DNA from: a virus
Virus record (IMG/VR): IMGVR_UViG_3300021138_000002
Span: 81,097 to 145,096 of that record
DNA length: 64,000 bases
Strand: one strand, 5' to 3'
Below, one piece after another: positions 45,301 through 54,192 of the stretch. Numbering within the stretch: the first letter of the stretch is position 1; each line of letters begins with the position of its first letter. Below the pieces are notes generated by a model that did no database searches, was not told the origin of the DNA, and worked only from the letters and a program-made list of their open reading frames with translations. Made by a program: the position numbers and the translations under genes.

Positions 45301-47634
45301 ATGGCAAAAGAAACCACAGAAAAAAAACTTTACGATCTACTGGCAACTAGAGATTACGACAACTTCCAGGCCCTCGACAGCCGCACGGGAAAAACACCGG
45401 TCAATCCAGAAACTGGTGCACAAGATGTTAGTCGAGCTGACATGTTTACCTTTGACTGGAGCTCCAGCCGTGGTAAAAACTACGGCACAGCAGTGATCCT
45501 GCTCACACCCGAACACGACCTTGAATTGTACTTTGGCGATAATCTGGGCAAAACCATGGAAGACACTGAAGACAAAAACGAGTGGTTTGCGTTCATGGAA
45601 CAGCTGAGACACTTTGCTACAAGAACAAACTTCAACGGATTTAGACCGTTAAATATCAATCAACTGAGACACAGCCTGCAAGGACAGGCTGCGATCAAAG
45701 AAGGCCTGTTTGAATCGTGGCAAGGACGTCGAAACATGAGCTGGAGTGCGGGTCCTACCGAAGCCAGACTCATGATCCGTCACAAACGCGATCTTGATGA
45801 GGCTGATGCACGCCATCTTTATATCGAAAGCCTGTTTATCGAAACGGTAGAAGGTGAGCGTTACAAGTTGCCATTTACTAAATTAGCTGGTGGTAGAGCC
45901 ATGCTGGAACATGTACGCCAAGGTGGCAAGCCCTATGACATTCGCGGTCAACACATTGTAGACATAGTGGAAGAACTCAATGTACTGGGCCGATTTGAAC
46001 GCGGTGTTGCCAGAGAAACAGTGTTGGAAGGAGATACAGCTCAGCTGGTGTCAGAAGCTGCAGAATATCGCAACACACTCAAGACCAGTCTCAAACGTCT
46101 TGGCACCGGCCGTGGATATGCCGAATATTTTGAATCATGGAATCCCATAGACCTTACCGAACAGGATGTGGTAATTGAAAGTTTGAAACACATGTTTGTC
46201 AAACAGACATTGGATGCAAGAATTGAGCAGGCCTTACCTGTGCTGGCTCGTATACAACAACAAGGAAACGCTATGAAAGAAGCCAACATATTTGAAGCCT
46301 GGGCCAATCGCCTGGTAGAAGGAACCTGGAGCACACCGGACACTCCAGAAGCTCAAAAGAAACTGTTAGATTTTATGAGTCGAGAACAACCGGTGGGCGC
46401 CGATGCCACTGACGCCACCGAGCAACTGTATGATTTGTTGGGTGACGATGAGCTATTTGATCAGCTGGATGCACTGGCACAAGAAGATCCTAATGCTGAC
46501 TGTCGTCAACTGGTACTTGATCGCATGCAAGAACTCGGCGACCATCCTGATGTGCGTGCTGTACTTGACCAATTAAACATTGATGCTGATGCCGAAATGA
46601 ATCCGCCTGAGAGCTTGCCAGCTGACTTGGACAATCAAGAACAAGACATGGCCGAAGCAGGATACGCTAGCCGACACCCACGAACTGGCGGTATTGCCGG
46701 CGGTCGAGACGAGTGGGCTCAAATGGCTGGAGGCAAAAAACAAGGTGATACTTTGGCTGGAAGGAGAAAACCCGGACACGAAGTTGCCCATGGTCAAGCA
46801 CTGGGGTGGAAAGATCACGATGAAAAAACCGAGCAAGGCAAACTCAAAGCTGCGTTAAAAGCCAAGATGGGTATAGCAGAAGATGCAGTCAACTCTTTAC
46901 GCAGAGCCGCCGGACTAACAGAAAATGTGTTGCGTGATAGTACCGGCAGTACCTTGGATCATATCGCTGATACATTTAAACGTGATATTCGAGATTTTGA
47001 AGAAACCGGTAATCTCAGCGAAGAATTATATGATGCATTGTACGACTACTACCAAGATGACATGCCATACGGTGTTCAAAAAGCTCGTACCGGTGACCCA
47101 CATCAGTGGATCGCAGATAGAATCACTCAAGACTTAGGGTTACAATCAACCAGTCTAAGCCCATGGGAACAGTTCAAATTACGCAACAATGCGGCTCGTG
47201 ACCAAGCAGGTATGGAACCCAATCCGGATTTCCAAGAAGAACGTGATCCACATTCGGTAGATGGTGGCATGGCGAATGATCTGTTACAAGACAACGTCGC
47301 TGGTCGAGTTGCCGGATCTATCGCCGGAGCAGAATTGGGACCGATAGGATCGGCCATTGGCGGAGCCATTGGTGATGAACTTACTGACGAAGCTGTATGC
47401 AACATGAGCGAAGCCGGTGAACCGTGTCCGGTACATGGCCTAGAAGAGTGCTGGGGTAGTTCAATGCCCGTTACCAACGAAGAAGGATTTGGACTGAACC
47501 CAACTCCGGCCGCCATGGAAGAAAAGTCACCGTTGGCTGGTATCTATGGTCATTCAGGCAAAATGAAGGAAGTGGGCAAAGACACCAGTTGGTTGGATCG
47601 CCTAAAAGAGCTTTCTGGCATGGCCCGTTCATAA
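45301..47634 (+). CDS. Large virion-associated protein of unknown function (777 aa)
   Basis: Acidic, Gly/Ala/Glu-rich. N-terminal ~300 residues look folded (MFTFDWSSSRGKNYGTAV; ADARHLYIESLFIETVEGERYKLPFTKLAGGRAM), then a hydrophilic region with protease-like sites (AIKE|GLF, RLVE|GTW), and a C-terminal Gly/Ala-rich membrane-like helix (VAGSIAGAELGPIGSAIGGAIGDEL) followed by C...CPVHG. Proteins of this style accompany terminase genes in aquatic T4-like phages. Likely head- or injection-associated; not proven. The stop overlaps a late promoter core. Confidence 0.6.
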   Translation: MAKETTEKKLYDLLATRDYDNFQALDSRTGKTPVNPETGAQDVSRADMFTFDWSSSRGKNYGTAVILLTPEHDLELYFGDNLGKTMEDTEDKNEWFAFMEQLRHFATRTNFNGFRPLNINQLRHSLQGQAAIKEGLFESWQGRRNMSWSAGPTEARLMIRHKRDLDEADARHLYIESLFIETVEGERYKLPFTKLAGGRAMLEHVRQGGKPYDIRGQHIVDIVEELNVLGRFERGVARETVLEGDTAQLVSEAAEYRNTLKTSLKRLGTGRGYAEYFESWNPIDLTEQDVVIESLKHMFVKQTLDARIEQALPVLARIQQQGNAMKEANIFEAWANRLVEGTWSTPDTPEAQKKLLDFMSREQPVGADATDATEQLYDLLGDDELFDQLDALAQEDPNADCRQLVLDRMQELGDHPDVRAVLDQLNIDADAEMNPPESLPADLDNQEQDMAEAGYASRHPRTGGIAGGRDEWAQMAGGKKQGDTLAGRRKPGHEVAHGQALGWKDHDEKTEQGKLKAALKAKMGIAEDAVNSLRRAAGLTENVLRDSTGSTLDHIADTFKRDIRDFEETGNLSEELYDALYDYYQDDMPYGVQKARTGDPHQWIADRITQDLGLQSTSLSPWEQFKLRNNAARDQAGMEPNPDFQEERDPHSVDGGMANDLLQDNVAGRVAGSIAGAELGPIGSAIGGAIGDELTDEAVCNMSEAGEPCPVHGLEECWGSSMPVTNEEGFGLNPTPAAMEEKSPLAGIYGHSGKMKEVGKDTSWLDRLKELSGMARS

Positions 47635-47637
47635 ATA
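47632..47637 (+). promoter_or_regulatory. Late promoter core TAAATA over a stop codon
   Basis: TAA of the 777-residue gene begins TAAATA. A sigma70-type promoter follows within 10 nt, so the downstream gene may be transcribed early and late. Confidence 0.45.
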
Positions 47638-47640
47638 TTC

Positions 47641-47669
47641 TTGTAATAAACTAGAACGCATGCTATAGT
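47641..47669 (+). promoter_or_regulatory. Sigma70-type promoter TTGTAA-N17-TATAGT with extended -10
   Basis: -35 TTGTAA 47641-47646, 17-nt spacer, TGCTATAGT ending at 47669. The start ATG 47711 lies about 40 nt downstream. Confidence 0.6.
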
Positions 47670-47710
47670 AACACATGCGTTCAACAGGCAACAGAGATAG
47701 GCAACAACAA

Positions 47711-48448
47711 ATGCAACCATATACATACTTTATTCGATGGACCAAATTAAACATCAACTACTATGGTGTTAGATACGCACAAGATTGCGATCCAACTGAC
47801 CTTTGGAATCCATACAAAACCTCATCAAAACATGTGGCCGAGTTTATTGCCAAATACGGTGAACCCGATGTTATCCAGGTAAGAAAAACTTTTAATGATA
47901 CTCAAGCGGCCCGGTTGTGGGAAAATCGTGTATTGAAACGCATGAAGGTAGTCGGGAATGATAAGTGGTTGAATCAAACAGATAATAAATCCATTGCTCC
48001 ACAATACGGAGAAGACCATCCGCATTATGGTAAAAAGGGCGAGGCCCATCATTGCTATGGTAAACCAAATCCTGGAGCTTCTAAAGCACAAAAACAAAAA
48101 TGGGCCAACTTCATTGGTCCGCATCCTTGGAGTGATCCAGAATTCATAGCTCGCAATGTAGCAAGTAAACTTGGTGATCGCCATCACATGAAACAGCCAA
48201 AGGTAGTAGAAAAGGTATCTGGTAAAAATAATTGGATCTATCAAAAACCCGGGGCACTCGAAGCAAGAAGAAAACAGTTTATAGAAATGAACAAAGCTCG
48301 CAAAGGCACTCATTATCGTAGACTTTGTTGTGAGCATTGTGGAAAAGATTATTCTTCCGTCCAAATTAAACAACATCAAAAACGATGTGAGATGAATTTA
48401 ACCAGTTTAGTAGCAAACACTGACAGCAGAGTGTATAATCAGCTGTAA
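47711..48448 (+). CDS. GIY-YIG/homing-endonuclease-like protein with zinc finger (245 aa)
   Basis: Start MQPYTYFIRWTKLNINYYGVRYA is the usual N-terminus of this endonuclease-like family; ATG 47675 in the same frame is less likely. LWNPYKTSSKHVAEFI follows, then NUMOD-like repeats HPHYGKKGEAHHCYGKPNPGA and a C-terminal CEHCGKDYSSVQIKQHQKRC zinc finger. Located just before gene 32, a common site for homing genes. The ATG is preceded by a repeated AGGCAAC motif also present in the gene 32 leader. Confidence 0.75.
   Translation: MQPYTYFIRWTKLNINYYGVRYAQDCDPTDLWNPYKTSSKHVAEFIAKYGEPDVIQVRKTFNDTQAARLWENRVLKRMKVVGNDKWLNQTDNKSIAPQYGEDHPHYGKKGEAHHCYGKPNPGASKAQKQKWANFIGPHPWSDPEFIARNVASKLGDRHHMKQPKVVEKVSGKNNWIYQKPGALEARRKQFIEMNKARKGTHYRRLCCEHCGKDYSSVQIKQHQKRCEMNLTSLVANTDSRVYNQL
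48434..48439 (+). promoter_or_regulatory. -10 box TATAAT before gene 32
   Basis: Perfect TATAAT inside the end of the endonuclease gene; only a weak -35 (TAGCAA, 17 nt upstream). It would start a leader of about 60 nt that contains the repeats. Confidence 0.45.
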
Positions 48449-48508
48449 GGCAACATTTAAGGCAATCTTAAATCAACATTTTAAATCAACTTAGAAAGGC
48501 AACATAAA
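48447..48508 (+). promoter_or_regulatory. Gene 32 leader with five near-repeats, possible translational operator
   Basis: Units of 11-13 nt: AAGGCAACATTT, AAGGCAATCTT, AAATCAACATTTT, AAATCAACTTAG, AAGGCAACATAA. The last unit supplies AAGG 13 nt before ATG 48509. T4 gp32 represses its own translation by cooperative binding to an unstructured leader; these AU-rich, structure-poor repeats would suit that. This is an inference. Confidence 0.55.
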
Positions 48509-49522
48509 ATGGCTAGCTTATCAGAAATTCGTGCCCGTTTAGCGGCATCAGAAAACAAACCCGGTACAGGTGGATCCGGTGGTGGAGATGGATCAATTTA
48601 TCCTCATTGGAATATGTCAGAAGGTGAAAGCGCCACTGTACGCTTCTTACCCGATGGTAACAGCAAAAACACATTCTTTTGGGCCGAACGACAATTACTT
48701 CGTTTGCCATTCAACGGCATCAAAGGCGAGATGGACTCAAAACAGGTCTACGTGCAAGTGCCTTGTATGGAAATGTGGCAAGAAACTTGCCCAGTGCTTA
48801 CCGAAGTACGCACTTGGTTCAAAGACAAAAGCCTAGAAGAAATGGGTCGTAAGTATTGGAAAAAACGTTCATACATTTTCCAAGGCTTTGTGCGTGACAA
48901 TCCCTTGGCCGATGATAAAACACCAGCCAACCCAATTCGTAGATTTATCATTGGACCTCAGATCTTTGCTATCATCAAAGGTGCCCTGATGGATCCAGAA
49001 TTGGAAGAATTACCAACAGACTTGATGCGTGGCTTGAATTTTACTATCAGCAAAACAGCCAAAGGTGGATTTGCTGACTACAACACTAGCAAGTGGGCTC
49101 GTAAAGAATCTGCCTTGACCGAAGCCGAACAGGCAGCCATTGCCGAACACGGCCTGTATGATCTTGGATCATTTTTGCCCAAAAAGCCAACCGAAGCCGA
49201 AATCAAGGTCATCAAAGAAATGTTTGAAGCATCGGTAGATGGTCAGAGCTATGATATCGAACGTTGGGGTGCATACTTCAGACCAGCAGGTGTAGCAGCT
49301 CCAGCCGGTGCCACACCCGCAGTAGATGATGACGCTCCGGCACCAGTGGTTAAAACACAGGCATCAGGTTATGTGGCACCAAATTCTGGTGCAGTAGCCA
49401 GCGACATCGATGAAGATGACGAACCAGCAGTGGCCACAACACCGGTAGTTGCCAAAGCACCTGCTGGTAACACCCAGGACATCTTGGCCATGATCCGGAG
49501 TCGTCAAAAAACCACTAACTAA
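48509..49522 (+). CDS. 32: Single-stranded DNA-binding protein, T4 gp32-like (337 aa)
   Basis: The N-terminus MASLSEIRARLAASE is the basic cooperativity segment. The OB-fold core is visible: FLPDGNSKNTFFWAERQLLRLPF near residue 46, a short Cys pair (PCMEMWQETCPV near 80), YWKKRSYIFQGFVRDNP near 112 and FTISKTAKGGFADYNTSKW near 178. The C-terminus is acidic and Pro/Ala-rich, then ends in ILAMIRSRQ. gp32 coats ssDNA in replication and recombination. Stop and next start overlap (TAATG). Confidence 0.9.
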   Translation: MASLSEIRARLAASENKPGTGGSGGGDGSIYPHWNMSEGESATVRFLPDGNSKNTFFWAERQLLRLPFNGIKGEMDSKQVYVQVPCMEMWQETCPVLTEVRTWFKDKSLEEMGRKYWKKRSYIFQGFVRDNPLADDKTPANPIRRFIIGPQIFAIIKGALMDPELEELPTDLMRGLNFTISKTAKGGFADYNTSKWARKESALTEAEQAAIAEHGLYDLGSFLPKKPTEAEIKVIKEMFEASVDGQSYDIERWGAYFRPAGVAAPAGATPAVDDDAPAPVVKTQASGYVAPNSGAVASDIDEDDEPAVATTPVVAKAPAGNTQDILAMIRSRQKTTN

Positions 49523-50181
49523 TGTTATCGTATTTAGATCACATTATATTCCCAGACCGCTGTGAGGTAATAGAAGTTGTACCGTCACAGCGGTATGTGT
49601 ATCCAATTTTCAAAAATGGTAGATCAAGTTTATCTATCACTGCTGAAGAAAATAACTGGCGAATAAAAATAAACGATCAAATTAAAAAAATTAACAGTAT
49701 TGATGTAATTTTGAGAGATCCACAGGATAGATTGATTTCAGGAATCAATACATTCATACAGCATACGATCAGGGACAATCCTGGGCTTGATCACAGCACA
49801 GTAGAATGGTTTGCGTTAAATTATTTGTATCTAAATCGACATTATTGCCCACAATTTTTATGGTTAATAAATTTGTCAAGATATTTGAATGCAGATGCAA
49901 CATTGAATTTTTTACCAATGACAGCCGTTGATACCATTACAACTCTCAACACAAAACCAAGAGGTATTGAACCGGCGACCAACAGATTGATCACTCAAGT
50001 CGGCCAGATAAAAAACAACGAAATGTATCATCGAATAGACTGCGTGTTAGTCGGTTGCATTGGTCGATCAATGAGCTTTGATCATCTCATGCAACATATA
50101 AAAACTACCGACCCTGAGGCATATGATTATGTGGTTGGGCACGCACAAAAAATTTTAAATCCAACCTATGCATTGTCCTAG
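49522..50181 (+). CDS. Sulfotransferase-like protein (219 aa)
   Basis: PIFKNGRSSL at residues 28-37 resembles the PAPS 5'-phosphosulfate loop of Sulfotransfer_2-type enzymes, and VILRDPQDRLISGINTF at 62-78 matches the 3'-phosphate-binding RDPxxRxxSGxN motif. The rest is divergent and AT-rich. It would transfer sulfate to a glycan or similar acceptor; acceptor unknown. It is translated from the gene 32 mRNA (TAATG overlap) and overlaps the next radical SAM gene by 14 nt. Confidence 0.5.
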   Translation: MLSYLDHIIFPDRCEVIEVVPSQRYVYPIFKNGRSSLSITAEENNWRIKINDQIKKINSIDVILRDPQDRLISGINTFIQHTIRDNPGLDHSTVEWFALNYLYLNRHYCPQFLWLINLSRYLNADATLNFLPMTAVDTITTLNTKPRGIEPATNRLITQVGQIKNNEMYHRIDCVLVGCIGRSMSFDHLMQHIKTTDPEAYDYVVGHAQKILNPTYALS

Positions 50182-51115
50182 ACTAGATCATTTTGTTAGA
50201 TTCAATCACAATGGCACAGTCAGCCGATGTGGTCACATGATCAACATACGGCAATTTGATTCGTTGGAGGACATGGACTCAAGTGACTGGCTGGCGGATA
50301 TCAAAGAACAATTTGAACAAAATCGGTGGCCCATCGAATGCACCAGATGTAAACAAACCGAAGAAATCAATCAAACAAGTATTCGACTCAACGCTATCGA
50401 ATTTGACAAAAAACAAACTCAAGAAAACTATCTAACGGTAGGAGGAGTATTGGACAATGTGTGCAACAGTGCTTGTTTGACCTGCAACGAACGGTTGAGT
50501 ACAAAAATTGGCAGTTTACGAACATTAGATTATCCTATCATTGATAACACACGGCGTTTTTGGTCTTTGCCATTGGATCGAGTGGTGCATCTGGACATCA
50601 ACGGTGGAGAGCCCAGTGCCAGCAAAAACTACAAAAATATATTGTCTAATCTTCCAGAAAATGTCAAAAGCGTCAGAGTCAATACCAATTGTTCGTTGGT
50701 AATTGCTGAACTGGAAGACATTGTGAAAAAAGGTATTGAAGTCACGGTCACAGTCAGTTTAGACGGAATTGGTCCGGTACACGATTATGTGCGTTGGCCA
50801 ATCAAATGGGATAAATTTTACAAAAATCTAATGACCTACAAGTCAATGGCATTGACCGAATTGAACACCTGGACCACAGTGAGTGCGTTAAATATCGGTG
50901 ATTTTGACAACATCCGTGCGTTTGTCAACGAACACGAGTTGTTGCACTCGTGGGCCTTGTTGAACACGCCGGATGAATTAAATGTTAAATACACAAATAC
51001 ACTGACAGAACCCTATCGTGGAGTCATTGACAATATGGTAGCAGTAGATAAAAACAATCAACAAGAACTAGATAAATTTATCAGTCAACAACATCAATTG
51101 CGAAACATCACATGA
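50168..51115 (+). CDS. Radical SAM protein with N-terminal twitch-type Cys cluster (315 aa)
   Basis: N-terminal Cys set: MHCPRLDHFVRF, SRCGHM and ECTRCKQ. Core motif CNSACLTC near residue 99 and NGGEP near 146. SLDG...VHDYVRWP is the third conserved block seen in all five twitch members. Overlaps the sulfotransferase-like gene by 14 nt, so the two are co-translated. Substrate unknown. Confidence 0.8.
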   Translation: MHCPRLDHFVRFNHNGTVSRCGHMINIRQFDSLEDMDSSDWLADIKEQFEQNRWPIECTRCKQTEEINQTSIRLNAIEFDKKQTQENYLTVGGVLDNVCNSACLTCNERLSTKIGSLRTLDYPIIDNTRRFWSLPLDRVVHLDINGGEPSASKNYKNILSNLPENVKSVRVNTNCSLVIAELEDIVKKGIEVTVTVSLDGIGPVHDYVRWPIKWDKFYKNLMTYKSMALTELNTWTTVSALNIGDFDNIRAFVNEHELLHSWALLNTPDELNVKYTNTLTEPYRGVIDNMVAVDKNNQQELDKFISQQHQLRNIT

Positions 51116-51166
51116 TTTGATGTTTGCAGTATGAAAAATATTTTTTAAAAAATTAACCGGAGTATC

Positions 51167-51715
51167 ATGATGAAAATAGCCATCACTGGACACACAGCTG
51201 GAATAGGACAAGCATTAGCCAATGAATATGCCAGTGCCGGCTATGAAATTCTAGGATTGAGCAAGCGAGAAGGCAACAATATTCGCAACACTCCCAAGAT
51301 CTGTGATCAAATTGAATCTTGCGATGTTTTTGTCAACAATGCCCAAGCTGGATATTCGCAGACTGAATTGTTGTTTGAAATGGTCGATCGTTGGCAAGGT
51401 ACCAAAAAACATATCGTGGTGATCAGTACCATGATGACACAAGACCCGGTATCGGTCCTTCCAGGCCTGGGCATGGATCATTATCGTGTACAAAAAGTTG
51501 CATTGGAAGAAGCAGTCAAGCAAATACGTAACCGTCGATTGGGAGTTAGATTGACTGTAGTAAGGCCCGGAAATGTTGCGACCAGTAGCGACAAAACAGT
51601 ACCTCCGGCGGCTGATGTAACCAACTGGGCACACACTCTGATAAAATTATTTGATCTGGCAGAAACCAACAATTTGTCTATTCCAGATATTTCTCTTGGG
51701 GCATTGAACAAATGA
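51167..51715 (+). CDS. Short-chain dehydrogenase/reductase (182 aa)
   Basis: SDR signature: TGHTAGIG nucleotide loop at residues 7-14, NNAQAG in the NNAG position, and the YRVQK catalytic Tyr-xxx-Lys pair near residue 107, followed by VRPGNVAT. It is shorter than classical SDRs (about 250), as in atypical or sugar-acting members. Two ATGs (51167, 51170) fit; the second has better spacing to CGGAG (7 nt). Its stop overlaps the next radical SAM start (ATGA). Co-expressed with radical SAM genes, so likely to act on the same small-molecule or sugar substrate. Confidence 0.85.
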   Translation: MMKIAITGHTAGIGQALANEYASAGYEILGLSKREGNNIRNTPKICDQIESCDVFVNNAQAGYSQTELLFEMVDRWQGTKKHIVVISTMMTQDPVSVLPGLGMDHYRVQKVALEEAVKQIRNRRLGVRLTVVRPGNVATSSDKTVPPAADVTNWAHTLIKLFDLAETNNLSIPDISLGALNK

Positions 51716-52878
51716 CACCCAAGGATATTTTGACCAATCGACATTTTTGTCCGTTGCCCTGGACTGGATTGATGTACAACTTTGATGGAACTGTAAAAAA
51801 TTGTATTCGCAGTGATAGAGCCACAGGAACACTGGGCAATATTAAAAATACACCTATCAAAGAAATAATGTCAGGTCCTGACAACATGAGCAAGCAAACC
51901 AACATGACAGCAAACAAACCGGCTGCCGGTTGTCATACCTGTTATGATCTGGAACGTGGCAAAGAAGGGTTTGATATTATTAGCGACCGTATTTTTTACA
52001 TACGCGAATTCAAACGTACACCAGTTGATACCTATCAGATTGGTAATTTTGATTTGCAAACCATTGATGTACGCTGGACCAATTTGTGCAATTTTGCCTG
52101 TGTGTATTGTAATGCCAGTTTTAGCAGCCGTTGGGCTGATGAATTAAATTTCAAAATAGAGACACCCTCGGCAACTCAGCTGGCCGATTTTAAAAAATAT
52201 ATCCATGATCATGCTGGTCAATTGAAACATGTGTATCTAGCCGGTGGTGAACCCTTGTTGATGAAAGAAAATCTAGAACTGCTTGCACAACTGGATCCCG
52301 ACGTCAATCTGAGGATAAACACCAATCTCAGTAGGGTTGATACCGGTGTGTTTGATGCTGTATGCAAATTTAAAAATGTACATTGGACTGTGAGTGTGGA
52401 AACTCAAGAAGAAGAATTTGAATACATCAGATTTGGAGGCCGTTGGCAAGATTTTTTGACGAATTTACAAACAATCAATCAATTGGGTCACAAAATAAGT
52501 TTCAACATGCTTTGGTTTTTGCTAAATTACAACAGCGTGTTTGACTGTGTGGACTATTTAAAAGGTTTGGGATTTCATAACAACAGTTTTGTAATCGGGG
52601 CATTACTCACTCCAGAATACCTAAATGTTAGGCATTTGCCTGATCATGTGTTAAACTTGTTAAAGACGAAATTAGAATCACGTATTGCTGAAAATCCGGG
52701 ATATCTACTAGAAGATAGTTATCGAAACATGTTGCACTATATAACACAACCAATTGACCAAGATCTTTCCGGATCGTTTGACCAATTGGCCGTGATGGAT
52801 CAAAGACGTGGTGTTGACAGCAGCAAGATTTTTACAGAATTATACAAATTGAAAGAGGAAAACAATCATGGCCAATAA
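51712..52878 (+). CDS. Radical SAM protein with N-terminal twitch-type Cys cluster (388 aa)
   Basis: FCPLPWTGLMYNFDGTVKNC at residues 12-31 and GCHTCYD near 73 form the auxiliary-cluster region. Core motif CNFACVYC near 125, GGEP near 173, VSVET...EYIRFGGRW near 225. It overlaps the SDR by 4 nt and uvsX by 11 nt, so radical SAM, SDR and UvsX are translationally linked. Substrate unknown. Confidence 0.85.
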   Translation: MTPKDILTNRHFCPLPWTGLMYNFDGTVKNCIRSDRATGTLGNIKNTPIKEIMSGPDNMSKQTNMTANKPAAGCHTCYDLERGKEGFDIISDRIFYIREFKRTPVDTYQIGNFDLQTIDVRWTNLCNFACVYCNASFSSRWADELNFKIETPSATQLADFKKYIHDHAGQLKHVYLAGGEPLLMKENLELLAQLDPDVNLRINTNLSRVDTGVFDAVCKFKNVHWTVSVETQEEEFEYIRFGGRWQDFLTNLQTINQLGHKISFNMLWFLLNYNSVFDCVDYLKGLGFHNNSFVIGALLTPEYLNVRHLPDHVLNLLKTKLESRIAENPGYLLEDSYRNMLHYITQPIDQDLSGSFDQLAVMDQRRGVDSSKIFTELYKLKEENNHGQ

Positions 52879-53932
52879 ACCATTTGACGTATCAAAGTTC
52901 CGCAAGGAAATTACCAAAAGCATCGATGGACTCAGTATAGGATTCAATGATCCTACCGACTGGATCAGCACCGGCAACTATGCCTTGAACTATCTTATCT
53001 CAGGTGACTTCAACAAAGGTATTCCGTTGGGCAAGGTCACAGTGTTTGCTGGTGAATCGGGTGCCGGTAAAAGCTACATCTGTTCCGGCAACATCATCAA
53101 GAACGCACAAGAACAGGGTATTTTTGTTGTGTTGATCGACACAGAAAATGCATTGGACGAAGATTGGCTCAAGGCCTTGGGCGTTGACACCAGTGAAGGC
53201 AAGTTGCTCAAGCTCAGCATGGCCATGATCGATGACGTGGCCAAGACCATATCAACATTCATGAGCGACTACAAGGCCTTGCCCGATGGTGAAAGACCCA
53301 AGGTCATGTTCGTGATTGACAGCTTGGGCATGTTGTTGACACCCACAGATGTGAACCAGTTCGATGCCGGTGAAATGAAAGGCGATCTAGGTCGCAAACC
53401 CAAAGCACTCACGGCCTTGGTGCGTAACTGTGTCAACATGTTTGGCAGTTACAACGTGGGCCTGGTGTGTACCAATCATACCTATGCCAGTCAAGACATG
53501 TTTGATCCTGACGACAAAATTTCAGGTGGACAAGGATTTATCTATGCGTCAAGTATTGTAGTGGCCATGAAAAAACTCAAGCTCAAAGAAGACGAGGATG
53601 GCAACAAGATTTCAGACGTAATGGGCATCCGATCAGCTTGCAAGGTCATGAAAACACGCTATGCTAAACCGTTTGAAGGTGTGCAGGTCAAGATACCGTA
53701 TTCAACCGGAATGAGCCCGTACAGTGGCTTGGTCGACTTGGCCGAGAAAAAAGGCCTGCTAAAGAAAGACGGCAACAGACTCATGTTTGTGACCACAGAT
53801 GGCGAAATCATCAAACAGTTCCGCAAGGCCTGGGAACTTAACGAAGACGGCTGTCTTGATCGAGTCATGGCAGACTTTGCAAATCAACGCGAAACGGTAA
53901 GTACTGAAGAAGACACTGCAACGGAGGAATAA
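52868..53932 (+). CDS. uvsX: UvsX recombinase, RecA-like (354 aa)
   Basis: Walker A GESGAGKS at residues 62-69, Walker B VMFVIDSLGML near 155, and the UvsX-type LVCTNHTYASQDMFDPDD near 199 in place of the RecA L2 region. UvsX catalyses strand exchange in recombination-dependent replication. The C-terminus is acidic, as in RecA. Start lies inside the end of a radical SAM gene. Length matches T4-like UvsX proteins. Confidence 0.95.
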   Translation: MANKPFDVSKFRKEITKSIDGLSIGFNDPTDWISTGNYALNYLISGDFNKGIPLGKVTVFAGESGAGKSYICSGNIIKNAQEQGIFVVLIDTENALDEDWLKALGVDTSEGKLLKLSMAMIDDVAKTISTFMSDYKALPDGERPKVMFVIDSLGMLLTPTDVNQFDAGEMKGDLGRKPKALTALVRNCVNMFGSYNVGLVCTNHTYASQDMFDPDDKISGGQGFIYASSIVVAMKKLKLKEDEDGNKISDVMGIRSACKVMKTRYAKPFEGVQVKIPYSTGMSPYSGLVDLAEKKGLLKKDGNRLMFVTTDGEIIKQFRKAWELNEDGCLDRVMADFANQRETVSTEEDTATEE

Positions 53933-53934
53933 CA

Positions 53935-54192
53935 ATGAGCATTGAACTGAGTAGAGAAATTTGGAATGAATTGAAACGATACATCAACACTGTGGATCGT
54001 GATGAAGCAGCCGAAACACTAGTGTCGGTCTTGATCGATAACGATGCTGATGCAGATGAAATCAAATCCGTTTTCAAAACCGAACCCGACATCAAACGTG
54101 CGGTAACCAGCTACCTCAAAAATCATGACGAAGAAGACGAGGATGATGATTTTCATAACGATGACTACGACGATGAAGAAGACGATTATTAA
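53935..54192 (+). CDS. Small acidic protein (85 aa)
   Basis: Follows uvsX by 2 nt. An N-terminal helical part (LSREIWNELKRYINTVDRDE) is followed by a strongly acidic tail (runs of Asp and Glu from residue 62). Acidic tails like this mimic DNA or bind basic proteins. No family recognised. Overlaps the next gene by TAATG. Confidence 0.65.
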   Translation: MSIELSREIWNELKRYINTVDRDEAAETLVSVLIDNDADADEIKSVFKTEPDIKRAVTSYLKNHDEEDEDDDFHNDDYDDEEDDY

